Source: JBBPYC01 sp038200275
Lineage (GTDB): Bacteria > Pseudomonadota > Gammaproteobacteria > Burkholderiales > Burkholderiaceae_C
Direction: 5' to 3'
NCBI GenBank assembly: GCA_038200275.1
Contig: JBBPYC010000025.1
Location: 11,046 to 75,045 of the forward strand
Length of the DNA: 64,000 nt
Shown piece by piece: positions 16,957 to 25,828 of this stretch. The translations under genes and the position numbers were made by a program. The number at the start of each line of letters is the position of its first letter. Positions within the stretch are counted from its first letter, which is position 1. The notes beneath the pieces were generated by a model. That model saw only the letters and a list, made by a program, of their open reading frames with translations, was not told the origin of the DNA and searched no databases.

Positions 16957-19136
16957 CTTTCAATGAGACACGGCGCAGCAACCTCTTGGTCGAGCTGTTC
17001 GTCGAAGAACTGCCGCCGAAGGCATTGCGCAAACTCGGTGAATCGTTCGCCGGCCACTTGCTCGATGGCCTGCGCACGCGCGGGCTGGCCGACAGCGATT
17101 CGCAACTGTGTGCGTTCGCGTCGCCAAGACGCCTGGCCGCGCATATCACACGCGTCGCTGGTCAGGCAGCCGACAAAGCCGTGTCGCAGAAGCTGATGCC
17201 GGTGGCAGTCGGTCTGGACGCAGCCGGCAATGCGACGCCTGCATTGCTCAAAAAACTGCAAGCGCTTGGCGCCGATGCATCGGTGGTGCCCGGCTTGCAG
17301 CGTTCGGGTGAGGGCAAGGCCGAAGCGCTGTTGTACCAAAGCACGGTACGCGGCGCGACGCTGGCCGATGGATTGCAAGCCGCACTTGACGAAGCAATTG
17401 CCAAGCTGCCGATCCCCAAAGTCATGAGCTACCAGCTTGCCACCGATTGCGAATTGCCCGGCTGGAGCAGCGTGAGCTTCGTGCGGCCGGCGCATGGACT
17501 GGTGGCGTTGCATGGCACGGAAGTGGTGCCGCTGTTCGTGCTGGGCTTGAGAAGCGGACGCCAAACGCATGGGCATCGGTTCGAAGCGACGGTTGACCCG
17601 ATTGAATTGACCGACGCCGACCGCTATGCCGCGCAACTGGTCGAAGAAGGCGCGGTGATTGCATCGTTCGACGCACGGCGGGCTGAGATCGCGCTGCAGC
17701 TTGCGAAGGCCGCTGCGCAGATCAGCGCCGATACGCGCGTGATCGACGACGACGCGTTGCTCGATGAGGTCACCGCGCTGGTCGAGCGTCCGAATGTGTT
17801 GATCTGCCAGTTCGAGCCCGAGTTTCTCGAGGTGCCCAGCGAGTGCCTGATCCTCACGATGAAGGCGAATCAGAAATACTTTCCGTTGCTGAACGCAGCC
17901 GGTGCGCTGACGAACCGGTTTCTGGTGGTCAGCAACATCACGCCCGGTGATCCCAGTGCGGTGATCCAGGGCAATGAGCGGGTGGTGCGACCGCGGCTGG
18001 CGGATGCGAAGTTCTTCTTTGACCAGGACCGCAAGAAGACGCTCGCATCGCGAGTCGAAGCGCTTGGTCAGGTGGTCTATCACAACCAGCTTGACAGCCA
18101 GGGCGAGCGCAGCGTTCGAGTGGCGCAAATTGCGCGTGCGATTGGGCGGCAACTCGGCGATGAAGCACTGGCTGAGAGCGCCGGCCGCGCCGCCGTGCTC
18201 GCCAAGACCGATCTGCTGACCGATATGGTCGGTGAGTTTCCGGAATTGCAAGGAGTCATGGGTGGCTACTACGCGCGCCACGATGGGTTGTCCGAGGACG
18301 TTGCGCTTGCAATCGAAGACCACTACAAGCCGCGCTTCGCTGGGGATGAGCTGCCACGCAACATGGCCGGCGTGGTGGTTGCATTGGCCGATAAGCTGGA
18401 GACGCTGGTCGGCATGTTTGGCATCGGCAACGTCCCGACTGGGGATCGCGATCCATTTGCGTTGCGGCGGCATGCATTGGGGGTGATCCGCATGTTGATG
18501 GAAAAGGAGTTGGCGCTCGACCTTCAACCAACAATCGGATTGGGCTCTAGGGCGTTTGCCAGCGTGTTGGAGAACCGATCACCAGACGATCAGATGGACT
18601 TCTACTTTCACGTCGAAAAGCTAGCTGATTTTGTATTTGATCGGCTGGCAGGACTATTGCGAGACCAGGGCTACACAAACACGGAGATCGACGCAGTGAT
18701 CGCAGCGCGGCCCCAGCGCTTGAGCCTCGTGCCTAAGCGTTTGACCGCTGTGCGTGCGTTCGTCGAGCTGCCTGAGGCACCGTCGCTTGCTGCTGCCAAC
18801 AAGCGCATTGCGAACATTCTCAGAAAAATTGTGGCCGACATCGACTCCGTGTCGCAGCTTGACACTGCCTTGCTGGTCGAACCCGCTGAGCAAGCGTTGG
18901 CGGCCGCAATGCGCGACGTAACGCCGCGCGCTGACGCCCTGTTCGACGCAGGCGACTACACCGCCTCACTGCGAACTCTGGCTGCCTTGCGCGAGCCGGT
19001 CGATGCGTTTTTTGAAAACGTGATGGTGAATGCCGAAGACGAATCGCTTAAGCGAAACCGGCTGGCTCTGCTGCGCACCTTGCACCAGTCGATGAACCGC
19101 GTGGCGGACCTGTCGAAGCTGGCGGTGGCTGCATGA
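16953..19136 (+). CDS. glyS: glycyl-tRNA synthetase beta subunit
   Basis: The 727-residue beta chain of heterotetrameric glycyl-tRNA synthetase binds tRNA-Gly and is essential for charging. The N-terminal LLVELFVEELPPKAL is diagnostic, and the C-terminal helical anticodon-binding region (about 590-720) is complete. The ATG overlaps the toxin stop by four bases, and the gene's own stop overlaps the gmhB ATG, so it is embedded in a translationally coupled string. Codons 510-640 look more A/T-ending than the rest of the gene, but the reading frame is intact and length is normal (about 690-730). Confidence 0.97.
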   Translation: MTFNETRRSNLLVELFVEELPPKALRKLGESFAGHLLDGLRTRGLADSDSQLCAFASPRRLAAHITRVAGQAADKAVSQKLMPVAVGLDAAGNATPALLKKLQALGADASVVPGLQRSGEGKAEALLYQSTVRGATLADGLQAALDEAIAKLPIPKVMSYQLATDCELPGWSSVSFVRPAHGLVALHGTEVVPLFVLGLRSGRQTHGHRFEATVDPIELTDADRYAAQLVEEGAVIASFDARRAEIALQLAKAAAQISADTRVIDDDALLDEVTALVERPNVLICQFEPEFLEVPSECLILTMKANQKYFPLLNAAGALTNRFLVVSNITPGDPSAVIQGNERVVRPRLADAKFFFDQDRKKTLASRVEALGQVVYHNQLDSQGERSVRVAQIARAIGRQLGDEALAESAGRAAVLAKTDLLTDMVGEFPELQGVMGGYYARHDGLSEDVALAIEDHYKPRFAGDELPRNMAGVVVALADKLETLVGMFGIGNVPTGDRDPFALRRHALGVIRMLMEKELALDLQPTIGLGSRAFASVLENRSPDDQMDFYFHVEKLADFVFDRLAGLLRDQGYTNTEIDAVIAARPQRLSLVPKRLTAVRAFVELPEAPSLAAANKRIANILRKIVADIDSVSQLDTALLVEPAEQALAAAMRDVTPRADALFDAGDYTASLRTLAALREPVDAFFENVMVNAEDESLKRNRLALLRTLHQSMNRVADLSKLAVAA

Positions 19137-19729
19137 AAACTTCGGCTCTCAAGCTCGTGATCATGGACCGTGACGGCACCATCAACGAGGACCGAGACGA
19201 CTTCGTGAAGTCGGCCGACGAATGGATCGCGTTGCCTGGCGCGCTGGAAGCGATCGCCAAGTTGAATCATGCGGGCTGGCACGTGGTGGTTGCTTCGAAT
19301 CAGTCGGGCCTGGGTCGCGGCTTGTTCGATGTGGCAGCATTGAACGCGATGCACGCCAAGATGTTCAAGCAGCTTGCGGTGCTCGGTGGCCGCATCGACG
19401 CGGTGTTCTACTGCCCGCATACGCCCGATGAGCATTGCGCCTGTCGCAAGCCGCAACCGGGCTTGTACAAGCAGATCGCCGAGCGCTACGGGCTTGATCT
19501 GGCGAATGTGCCGGTGGTCGCTGACAGCGCACGCGATTTGCAGGCCGCCATCGCCGTCGGTGCACCGCCGCACTTGGTGCTCACCGGCAAAGCGGCTGCG
19601 TTCGTGCCTGGCGCGCCGTTGCCGGAGACGTTTCCTGCGCAGACGCAGGTGCACGCCGACCTCAACGAATTCGCTGTGTATCTGAGCGTGCAACAAGAGG
19701 CCGCGCTCAAAGGCTCGGTGGTCAGCTGA
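19133..19729 (+). CDS. gmhB: D-glycero-beta-D-manno-heptose-1,7-bisphosphate 7-phosphatase
   Basis: A 198-residue HAD-superfamily phosphatase of ADP-heptose (lipopolysaccharide inner core) synthesis. It removes the 7-phosphate from heptose 1,7-bisphosphate in the cytoplasm. The nucleophile motif is D12-R-D14-G-T, followed by ASNQSG as motif II. The GmhB-specific zinc loop is visible as CPHTPDEHCACRKPQPG. Its ATG overlaps the glyS stop (ATGA). The order glyS-gmhB-plsC is one I associate with Burkholderiales genomes. Confidence 0.94.
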   Translation: MKTSALKLVIMDRDGTINEDRDDFVKSADEWIALPGALEAIAKLNHAGWHVVVASNQSGLGRGLFDVAALNAMHAKMFKQLAVLGGRIDAVFYCPHTPDEHCACRKPQPGLYKQIAERYGLDLANVPVVADSARDLQAAIAVGAPPHLVLTGKAAAFVPGAPLPETFPAQTQVHADLNEFAVYLSVQQEAALKGSVVS

Positions 19730-19740
19730 TCCCACGGAGA

Positions 19741-20565
19741 ATGGATACGATAGAACCGAACAAGCAATCCCCGATGGCAGCCCTGCGCTCGATCCTGCAT
19801 TTCCTCTGGATGGCGGTCACCGTGATCCCGTGGGCCACCTGCGTGCTCGTGGCTTCGCTGTTTGTGAACAGCACGCGCGTCTACTGGATGTGCGCGGGCT
19901 GGCTCACGGTGGCGGTGCGCGGCGGCGAATGGTTGCTCGGCATCGAGAACCGCGTCACCGGCATGCAGCATCTGCCCCAAGGCGGGCAGGATGCAGCGGT
20001 ACTGTTGGTCAAGCACCAGTCGACCTGGGAAACCCTCGTGATGCCGAGCATCATGCCGCACCCGCTTGCTTACGTGTTCAAGCGCGAGCTGCTGCATGTG
20101 CCGTTTTTCGGCTGGGCGATGTCGCGCATGGACATGATCCACATTGACCGCAGCCAGCGTGCACGCGCGTTTGCCAAAGTCGTCGAGCAGGGCAAGCGGC
20201 TGACGCGCCAAGGCACCTGGGTCATCATGTTTCCTGAGGGCACACGCATCGAACGCGGTCAGGTCGGCCAGTACAAGGCGGGCGGCGCGCGGCTTGCAAT
20301 CGAATGCGGCGTGCCGGTGATTCCGATCGCGGTCACCTCGGCCAAATGCTGGCCCCGCAAAGCCTGGATCAAGACGCCCGGCGTGGTGGATATTTCGATC
20401 GGCCCACCGATCTCGAGTGAGGGCCGGGAGCCGGACGACCTGATACGCGAAGTGCGCGACTGGATCGAAGCCGAAATGCGACGGCTCGACCCGCAAGCCT
20501 ATCCGGCCGATCCGCATGACGCGGCTGCGCCGCCGCCGATCGCGCCTGGCGTAAGCACCCTTTGA
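19741..20565 (+). CDS. plsC: 1-acyl-sn-glycerol-3-phosphate acyltransferase (PlsC-like)
   Basis: This 274-residue membrane acyltransferase converts lysophosphatidate to phosphatidate, or acylates a related lysophospholipid. A hydrophobic anchor spans about residues 15-38. The catalytic block I is KHQSTWE, an H-x4-E variant of the usual H-x4-D, and block III is FPEGTRIERGQ. A GGAG lies only two bases before the ATG at 19741, which is too close for an ideal site, so the in-frame ATG at 19774 remains possible. Its stop overlaps the next start by one base. Confidence 0.9.
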   Translation: MDTIEPNKQSPMAALRSILHFLWMAVTVIPWATCVLVASLFVNSTRVYWMCAGWLTVAVRGGEWLLGIENRVTGMQHLPQGGQDAAVLLVKHQSTWETLVMPSIMPHPLAYVFKRELLHVPFFGWAMSRMDMIHIDRSQRARAFAKVVEQGKRLTRQGTWVIMFPEGTRIERGQVGQYKAGGARLAIECGVPVIPIAVTSAKCWPRKAWIKTPGVVDISIGPPISSEGREPDDLIREVRDWIEAEMRRLDPQAYPADPHDAAAPPPIAPGVSTL

Positions 20566-21467
20566 TGCGGCGCCTGTTGCAGCTCGCGCTTGACCGACTC
20601 GAGCCGGCGTCGGCGCTGGCTCCGGCGACTGTCCTGCCAGCCCCTCCGCCAGAAGCGGGTCCGGCTCCCGAGTCGACAAAGTCCGTGCGCCCCGCCGGAT
20701 CGGCTGCGTCGCCTGGCAAATACCGGCATCCGCGCGCCGATCGCGAAGCGCTGTTGGTGGGTACCGTGGTGGGCTACCAGCTCAAGCGCGCACGCCGACG
20801 CACCATCGGATTTTCGATTCGGGACGACGGCCTGGTTGTCACTGCGCCCGGCTGGGTGCCGGAAGGCCAGATCCAGTCGGCGCTGCACGACAAGGCCGAC
20901 TGGATCGTGCGCAAACTCGGCGAATCGCAACTGCGGGCCGAACGCGCCGAGCGGCAACGCATCGTCTGGCAGGACGGCGCGCAGGTGCCTTACCTGGGCG
21001 GCTTGCTCACGGTGCGTATCGACGCAGTCAAATGCCCTTCAGCAGGTGCTGCTGCGCTCGATCCGCAAGACGGCACCATGGTGCTGCGCATTGGGCTGAC
21101 GGGGGACGCATCGCCTGAGCGCGTCCGCGATCTGGTGCAGACGTTTTTGCAGTCGCAGGCGGAATGCGTGTTCGAAGCCCGGCTGCGGCACTTCGCACCG
21201 CGGGTGGGCGTGCAGTGGCGACGGCTTGCGCTCAGCGACGCGGCTACGCGATGGGGCAGCGCCAACAGCAACGGCTCGATCCGGCTGCACTGGCGGCTGA
21301 TTCAGTTGGCCCCTGCGCTGCTGGACTACGTAGTGGTGCACGAACTCGCGCACCTGAAGCACATGGATCACAGCCCGCGCTTTTGGGCGCTGGTGCGCAG
21401 CGTGGTGCCGGACTGCGTGGCGTTGCGGCGGCAACTGCAGGCACAGACGTTGGCGCCCTGGAGCTGA
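20565..21467 (+). CDS. YgjP-like (SprT/M48-type) zinc metallopeptidase
   Basis: A 300-residue protein of the YgjP/DUF45 family. The C-terminal zinc-peptidase core has the motif VVVHELAHLKHMDHSPRFW with the HExxH-type site HELAH and a third His shortly after. The N-terminal 60 residues are proline/alanine rich and disordered-looking; the central part (about 70-200) is the family beta domain. The ATG overlaps the plsC stop by one base (TGATG). The physiological substrate of these proteins is not defined. It closes the glyQ-to-ygjP gene string. Confidence 0.88.
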   Translation: MRRLLQLALDRLEPASALAPATVLPAPPPEAGPAPESTKSVRPAGSAASPGKYRHPRADREALLVGTVVGYQLKRARRRTIGFSIRDDGLVVTAPGWVPEGQIQSALHDKADWIVRKLGESQLRAERAERQRIVWQDGAQVPYLGGLLTVRIDAVKCPSAGAAALDPQDGTMVLRIGLTGDASPERVRDLVQTFLQSQAECVFEARLRHFAPRVGVQWRRLALSDAATRWGSANSNGSIRLHWRLIQLAPALLDYVVVHELAHLKHMDHSPRFWALVRSVVPDCVALRRQLQAQTLAPWS

Positions 21468-21577
21468 GCGGATCGACCGGGGCTTGTCGCGGCGATGTTC
21501 GCTCCCGCGTGGAAATCGACAACAATTCGCGTGGCAGGCAGCACCGCGATGGGCTGCCGTTCCACCCTTTCACTTCC

Positions 21578-22036
21578 ATGCAGCAAGACCCAGCTTCGGA
21601 CGATCCCCTTTGGCAGCGGGTTGCTGCAAGTCTTGCGCGCCAGGGGTTGATGCAGCATCTGGGCGCACGGTTGCTGCGAGTTGCGCCGGGCGTCTGCGAA
21701 ATCGCACTGCCGTACTCGGACCGGGTTACGCAGCAGCAAGGCGGTTTTCATGGCGGTGCGATGGGGGCTTTGGCCGACATCGCGGGCGGCTACGCGGCAC
21801 TGACCCTCGCACCTGCCGACATGGAAGTCACCACCGTCGAATACAAGATCAATTTCCTGTCCGCATTCCGTGACGGCGAATTGCGTGCAACCGGCCGCGT
21901 CGTGAAAGCCGGCCGGCGCATCGTGGTGACAGCCGCTGAAGTGCTGCATTTCGCACCCGACGCAGCAGCCGACCATGCCGGCAACGTCTGCGCCGTGATG
22001 CAGCAGACGCTGGTGCCGGTGGCCAAAACCTACTGA
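21578..22036 (+). CDS. PaaI-like hotdog-fold thioesterase
   Basis: This 152-residue hotdog-fold protein belongs to the PaaI/YiiD-type acyl-CoA thioesterases. The signature is QGGFHGGAMGALADIAGGYAA, with the HGG turn typical of the active site, then VEYKINFLSAF in the central strand. It would hydrolyse an acyl- or aryl-CoA thioester in the cytoplasm. It precedes isovaleryl-CoA dehydrogenase by 28 bp, so the two are probably co-transcribed; a role in draining branched-chain acyl-CoA esters is an inference. Confidence 0.87.
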   Translation: MQQDPASDDPLWQRVAASLARQGLMQHLGARLLRVAPGVCEIALPYSDRVTQQQGGFHGGAMGALADIAGGYAALTLAPADMEVTTVEYKINFLSAFRDGELRATGRVVKAGRRIVVTAAEVLHFAPDAAADHAGNVCAVMQQTLVPVAKTY

Positions 22037-22064
22037 ATCCAAAAAAGCGAGGAGACCTTTGACC

Positions 22065-23243
22065 ATGAACCTGTCCGGACTCAACTTCCTGCTCGGCGAC
22101 GACGTCGATGCGCTGCGCGATGCGGTGCACGCATTCGCGCAGCGAGAAATTGCGCCGCGTGCGGCCGAGATCGACAAAACCGACCAGTTCCCGATGGACC
22201 TGTGGCGCAAGATGGGCGATATCGGTGTGCTCGGCATCACGGTGCCTGAGGAGTACGGCGGCTCCGACATGGGCTACCTCGCACACATGATCGCGGTGGA
22301 AGAAATCTCGCGCGCCTCGGCCAGCGTGGGCTTGTCGTACGGCGCGCACAGCAACTTGTGCGTGAACCAGATCCGCCGCAACGGCACCAGCGAACAGCGC
22401 AGAAAATACCTGCCCAAGCTCGTCAGCGGCGAGCACATCGGAGCGCTGGCGATGAGCGAGCCCGGCGCCGGCAGCGACGTGATCTCGATGAAGCTGAAAG
22501 CACAGGACAAGGGCGGCCACTACCTGTTGAACGGCACCAAGATGTGGATCACGAACGGGCCGGATGCCGACACGATGGTGGTCTATGCGAAGACCGAGCC
22601 CGAGTTGAACGCGCGCGGCATCACCGCGTTCATCGTCGAGAAGGGCATGAAAGGGTTTTCCACTGCGCAAAAGCTCGACAAGCTCGGTATGCGCGGCAGC
22701 CACACGGGCGAGATGGTGTTCGAGAACGTCGAAGTGCCGGCCGCCAATGTGCTGGGTGAGTTGAACGGCGGCGCCAAGGTGTTGATGAGCGGCCTCGACT
22801 ACGAGCGCGCGGTGCTGGCGGCCGGCCCGGTTGGGATCATGCAGGCGGTGCTCGACAACGTGGTGCCGTACATCCACGACCGCAAGCAGTTCGGCCAGAG
22901 CATCGGCGAATTTCAGCTCGTGCAGGGCAAGGTGGCCGACATGTATACGTCGCTGCAATCCACGCGCGCGTATTTGTACGCGGTGGGCAAGAACCTGGAT
23001 GCGCTCGGCAACACGCACGTGCGCGAGGTGCGCAAGGACTGCGCAAGCCTGGTGCTGCTGTGCGCTGAGCAGGCCACCAAAGTGGCCAGCGACGGCATTC
23101 AGCTGTTCGGTGGCAACGGCTACATCAACGACTATCCGCTGGGCCGCCTCTGGCGCGATGCCAAGCTGTATGAAATCGGCGCTGGCACCAGCGAGATCCG
23201 CCGCATGCTCATCGGCCGAGAGCTGTTCGCCGAGACGATGTAG
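22065..23243 (+). CDS. liuA: isovaleryl-CoA dehydrogenase
   Basis: A 392-residue FAD-dependent acyl-CoA dehydrogenase that converts isovaleryl-CoA to 3-methylcrotonyl-CoA, the third step of leucine breakdown. The catalytic base position of the isovaleryl type is present as Glu in GLDYERAVLA, while the C-terminal site used by other acyl-CoA dehydrogenases reads YEIGAGTSEI without a Glu there. FAD and substrate signatures AMSEPGAGSDV and WITNGPDAD are intact. GGAG lies about ten bases before the ATG at 22065. The remaining leucine genes lie 25-37 kb away in the same window and on the same strand. Confidence 0.95.
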   Translation: MNLSGLNFLLGDDVDALRDAVHAFAQREIAPRAAEIDKTDQFPMDLWRKMGDIGVLGITVPEEYGGSDMGYLAHMIAVEEISRASASVGLSYGAHSNLCVNQIRRNGTSEQRRKYLPKLVSGEHIGALAMSEPGAGSDVISMKLKAQDKGGHYLLNGTKMWITNGPDADTMVVYAKTEPELNARGITAFIVEKGMKGFSTAQKLDKLGMRGSHTGEMVFENVEVPAANVLGELNGGAKVLMSGLDYERAVLAAGPVGIMQAVLDNVVPYIHDRKQFGQSIGEFQLVQGKVADMYTSLQSTRAYLYAVGKNLDALGNTHVREVRKDCASLVLLCAEQATKVASDGIQLFGGNGYINDYPLGRLWRDAKLYEIGAGTSEIRRMLIGRELFAETM

Positions 23244-23270
23244 GCACGGCGCTTCAGAGAGCAGCCTGCT

Positions 23271-23657
23271 TCAATCGACTTCGGCGGTGTGCGGGAATGC
23301 AATCTCGATCCGGTCGAAATCCGGATCGGCCGCCAGATGCTGCGCGAACAGCGCGATCAGGTGCTCAGCGCTGCCGAGCCAGGGTGATGCAACGCGAGCG
23401 AGCGCGATCGACAAGCCCGTTGCGCTCTCAAGCTGGCGCTTCGAGCCGACCAGGCGGTGATGCCTGACTTCGAGTTGAAAGTGCAGCCGCTCAACGGCGC
23501 CCGACGCGGTCTGGTGCGCAATCTGGCCTTCAGCGACAGTTGTGCCATCCTGGTGGTCGATCGCCATCGGCAATAGATCGAGCGGATGTTCGCCAATCGT
23601 CAGACCGCAGACGGCAACGCCGCGGACTGCTGACTTGATTGCGGATTCAATTTTCAT
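23271..23657 (-). CDS. hypothetical protein, 128 residues
   Basis: I do not recognise this gene. The 128-residue product has a balanced amino-acid composition with alternating hydrophobic and polar residues and no signal peptide or membrane segment, which argues for a real soluble protein. A stretch of the type LHFQLEVRHHRLVG suggests a beta strand core. No clear Shine-Dalgarno precedes the ATG at 23657. It converges with isovaleryl-CoA dehydrogenase and is divergent from the acetyltransferase gene. Confidence 0.5.
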   Translation of the reverse strand: MKIESAIKSAVRGVAVCGLTIGEHPLDLLPMAIDHQDGTTVAEGQIAHQTASGAVERLHFQLEVRHHRLVGSKRQLESATGLSIALARVASPWLGSAEHLIALFAQHLAADPDFDRIEIAFPHTAEVD

Positions 23658-24062
23658 CGGTGTGGGCCTTGGGGTGAGTTTGAAAAAGGACAGCCATCAA
23701 ACCACGGATCATCGGCCTTCCAGCCAATACAGTACAGCGGCAGGGTGACGGATCACTTGGAATCAAGTCGCTTGCTCCTGACGTGTCTCCGAGGCCAAAC
23801 CGACAGACCAACGGTCCCGCATGGCGCCTTGTTGGGCACTGCCACGCGAATAGGCAGCGCACCGATCATCGGATGTGCTCAGGTTGATCAGGGTGAAAAG
23901 CGTGCGGCACGCTGCCGATGCCAGTGCGCCTGCGCGGGCGACGTCAAAATGCGCTTGCTCCGCCGAACCGGCAATCCCCCTGCCTGCTGCGTGATCGTTT
24001 GCGATCGTGGCCGCGCAGGCCGCGGTACAACCCAAGCCAATCCCCAACCGAACTTGATGGCC
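23658..24062. other. 405-bp divergent intergenic region
   Basis: The stretch between a minus-strand hypothetical gene and the plus-strand acetyltransferase holds no supported gene. Open frames crossing it read as cysteine- and arginine-rich non-protein. Promoters for both flanking genes should lie here, but I see no convincing -35/-10 pair. Confidence 0.5.
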
Positions 24063-24626
24063 ATGAGCACCGAACGCGACCGAATGATTGCCGGCGAACG
24101 CTACGACCCGCGCGACGCGACGCTGGCGGCCGATCGTGCGCGCGCGCGCGACTTCTGCTGGGCGTTGAATGCCACAGCCGATAGTCAGCTCGATGAACGG
24201 CGACGGTTGCTCACCAATCTGTTCGGCGCCGGAGGCGACACGGCATCCATTCAGTCGCCGTTCTATTGCGATTACGGCTACAACATTGCGCTTGGCGAAC
24301 GGGTCTACTTCAACTTCAATTGTGTGGTGCTGGACGTGTGCCCAGTGCACATCGGCAGCTTTTCGATGTTCGGCCCGGCGGTGCAAATCTACACCGCGCT
24401 GCATCCGCTCGATGCGGTGGAGCGGCGTGGCAAGGAATACGGCAAGCCAGTCCGAATCGGCTCGGACGTCTGGATCGGCGGCGGCGCGATCATTCAGCCG
24501 GGCGTGACGATCGGTTCGCGCACGGTGATCGGTGCTGGCAGTGTGGTCACGCGGGACATCCCGGACGACGTGGTCGCAGTCGGCAATCCGTGCCGGGTGC
24601 TGCGGGCAATTCCGCGCGCCAGCTGA
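24063..24626 (+). CDS. maa: maltose/nodulation-type sugar O-acetyltransferase
   Basis: A 187-residue hexapeptide-repeat acetyltransferase. The N-terminal Maa-type domain (MIAGERYDPRDATLAADRARA) is followed by a left-handed beta helix with imperfect hexapeptide repeats from about residue 75. The conserved active-site His is in TALHPLD. C-terminal turns read IGGGAIIQPGVTIG and IGAGSVVTRDIPDDVVAVG. It transfers acetyl from acetyl-CoA to a sugar, the exact acceptor being unknown. An alternative ATG at 24057 would add two residues. A broken LysR gene follows 32 bp later. Confidence 0.9.
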   Translation: MSTERDRMIAGERYDPRDATLAADRARARDFCWALNATADSQLDERRRLLTNLFGAGGDTASIQSPFYCDYGYNIALGERVYFNFNCVVLDVCPVHIGSFSMFGPAVQIYTALHPLDAVERRGKEYGKPVRIGSDVWIGGGAIIQPGVTIGSRTVIGAGSVVTRDIPDDVVAVGNPCRVLRAIPRAS

Positions 24627-24658
24627 CCCGCCAGCCTCAAGCGAACCCGGCAACCCCG

Positions 24659-25592
24659 ATGGACCGCCTGCTGTCAATGCGCACGTTTGCCGAAGTGGTG
24701 AATCAGGGCGGCTTCGCGCAGTCTGGAGCTATCGCCAGCGGTTGTCACGCGGCTGGTCGGGGACCTCGAAGCGCATCTGGGCACGCGGCTGCTGCAACGC
24801 ACTACGCGCCGCGTTGCCCTCACCGAAGCGGGTAACGCGTACCTGGCGCGCCTGCGGCCGATCCTGGCCGATCTGGACGAAGCGGAGCAACTCGCGCAGG
24901 CGCAGACCGTATTGATGAGTGGCACCATCCGGATCGCTGCCACGCCGTCGCTTGCGCTGCACCTGCTGGCGCCGCTGGCGGCCGAGTTCCGCATCGAGCA
25001 CCCGCAGGTCACGCTCGACGTGCATGTGGAGATATCGGCAGAGGCCTTTGTGGAGGATTTCGACCTGACGCTGCTGGTGGCGGACTCGACGTTCGACGCC
25101 GCCGTGGTTGCGCGTCGGCTGATCGATGCGGACAAGCTGCTTTGCGCGGCGCCGCGTCATCTGCAGTGGTTCGGCACGCCAAAGGCGCCAGCCGATTTGT
25201 CCAAGCACCCGGCCGTGACGCTGAAAATCCCGACCATGCCGGTTGGCGGAAGCTGGCGGATCGAGCGGATCGCCGATGCAGTCGTCGTCGAAGTCGCCAT
25301 GCAAAACGCCTTCGTGAGCAACCACGTCGAGGTGTTGCTGCGTGCGGTGCTGGACGGCTGCGGCATTGGCGCGCTGCCGGTGCATCTGGTGGCGCCGTAC
25401 ATCGCACGTGGCGAACTGGTGCACGTGCTGCCGGGCTGGCGCACCGGCCACAGCGTGGTCTACGCGGCGCTGCCGAGCCGCAAGTTCCTGCCAGCGCGGA
25501 CGCGTGCGTTGCTCGATTTTCTGCTCAAGCACACGCACTCGTTGCGCGATGAGCCACCAGCACCCCGGGTGTGGATGCAGATCGGGTGCTGA
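24659..25592 (+). pseudogene. LysR-family regulator disrupted by a frameshifting deletion in the HTH
   Basis: The two halves of a LysR-type regulator lie in different frames. From the ATG at 24659 the protein begins MDRLLSMRTFAEVVNQGGFA, the normal start of a LysR helix-turn-helix. At about 24718-24720 homology jumps to the next frame, continuing SLELSPAVVTRLVGDLEAHL and on to a complete substrate-binding domain ending at 25592. About four codons (typically AAAR) are missing at the junction, consistent with loss of 11 bases. No ATG, GTG or TTG occurs in the second frame until 24912, past the HTH. It is a pseudogene unless the deletion is a sequencing or assembly error. Confidence 0.85.
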
Positions 25593-25647
25593 CCCGCTGC
25601 AGCGGCAGAGTTCCGCTCTATTAGACTCAATTTTGACAATTATTAAT

Positions 25648-25660
25648 TGCTTTAAAAGCA
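25648..25660. repeat. 13-bp AT-rich palindrome
   Basis: TGCTTT and AAAGCA flank a single central A in an unusually AT-rich stretch (25615-25695) upstream of the secreted repeat-protein gene. A TTGACA occurs 10 bp before it at 25633-25638, but no -10 box lies at a suitable distance. It may be an operator or part of an intergenic repeat. Confidence 0.3.
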
Positions 25661-25828
25661 GTTTCTATATGAAATCTGCAATAGTAAAGTTCACCCCATC
25701 GATGAGCCGAACCCACAGTCGACCGACTCACCGAGGCTGGACAGACGGGATCAACGAAGCCCGCCCTCGCCCGGGAAACTTTTCAATCGACTTCAAGTCA
25801 GTGAACTTTATTTTTGCAGGACATCATC

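Noticed and set aside
16806..18527. 573-codon minus-strand frame antisense to glyS
   Set aside because: It is a shadow of glyS; composition (Gln, His, Arg rich) and lack of any motif argue against a gene.
23745..24056. Upstream extension of the acetyltransferase frame
   Set aside because: The extra 100 codons are Cys/Arg-rich and unlike the family; homology begins at the ATG at 24063.
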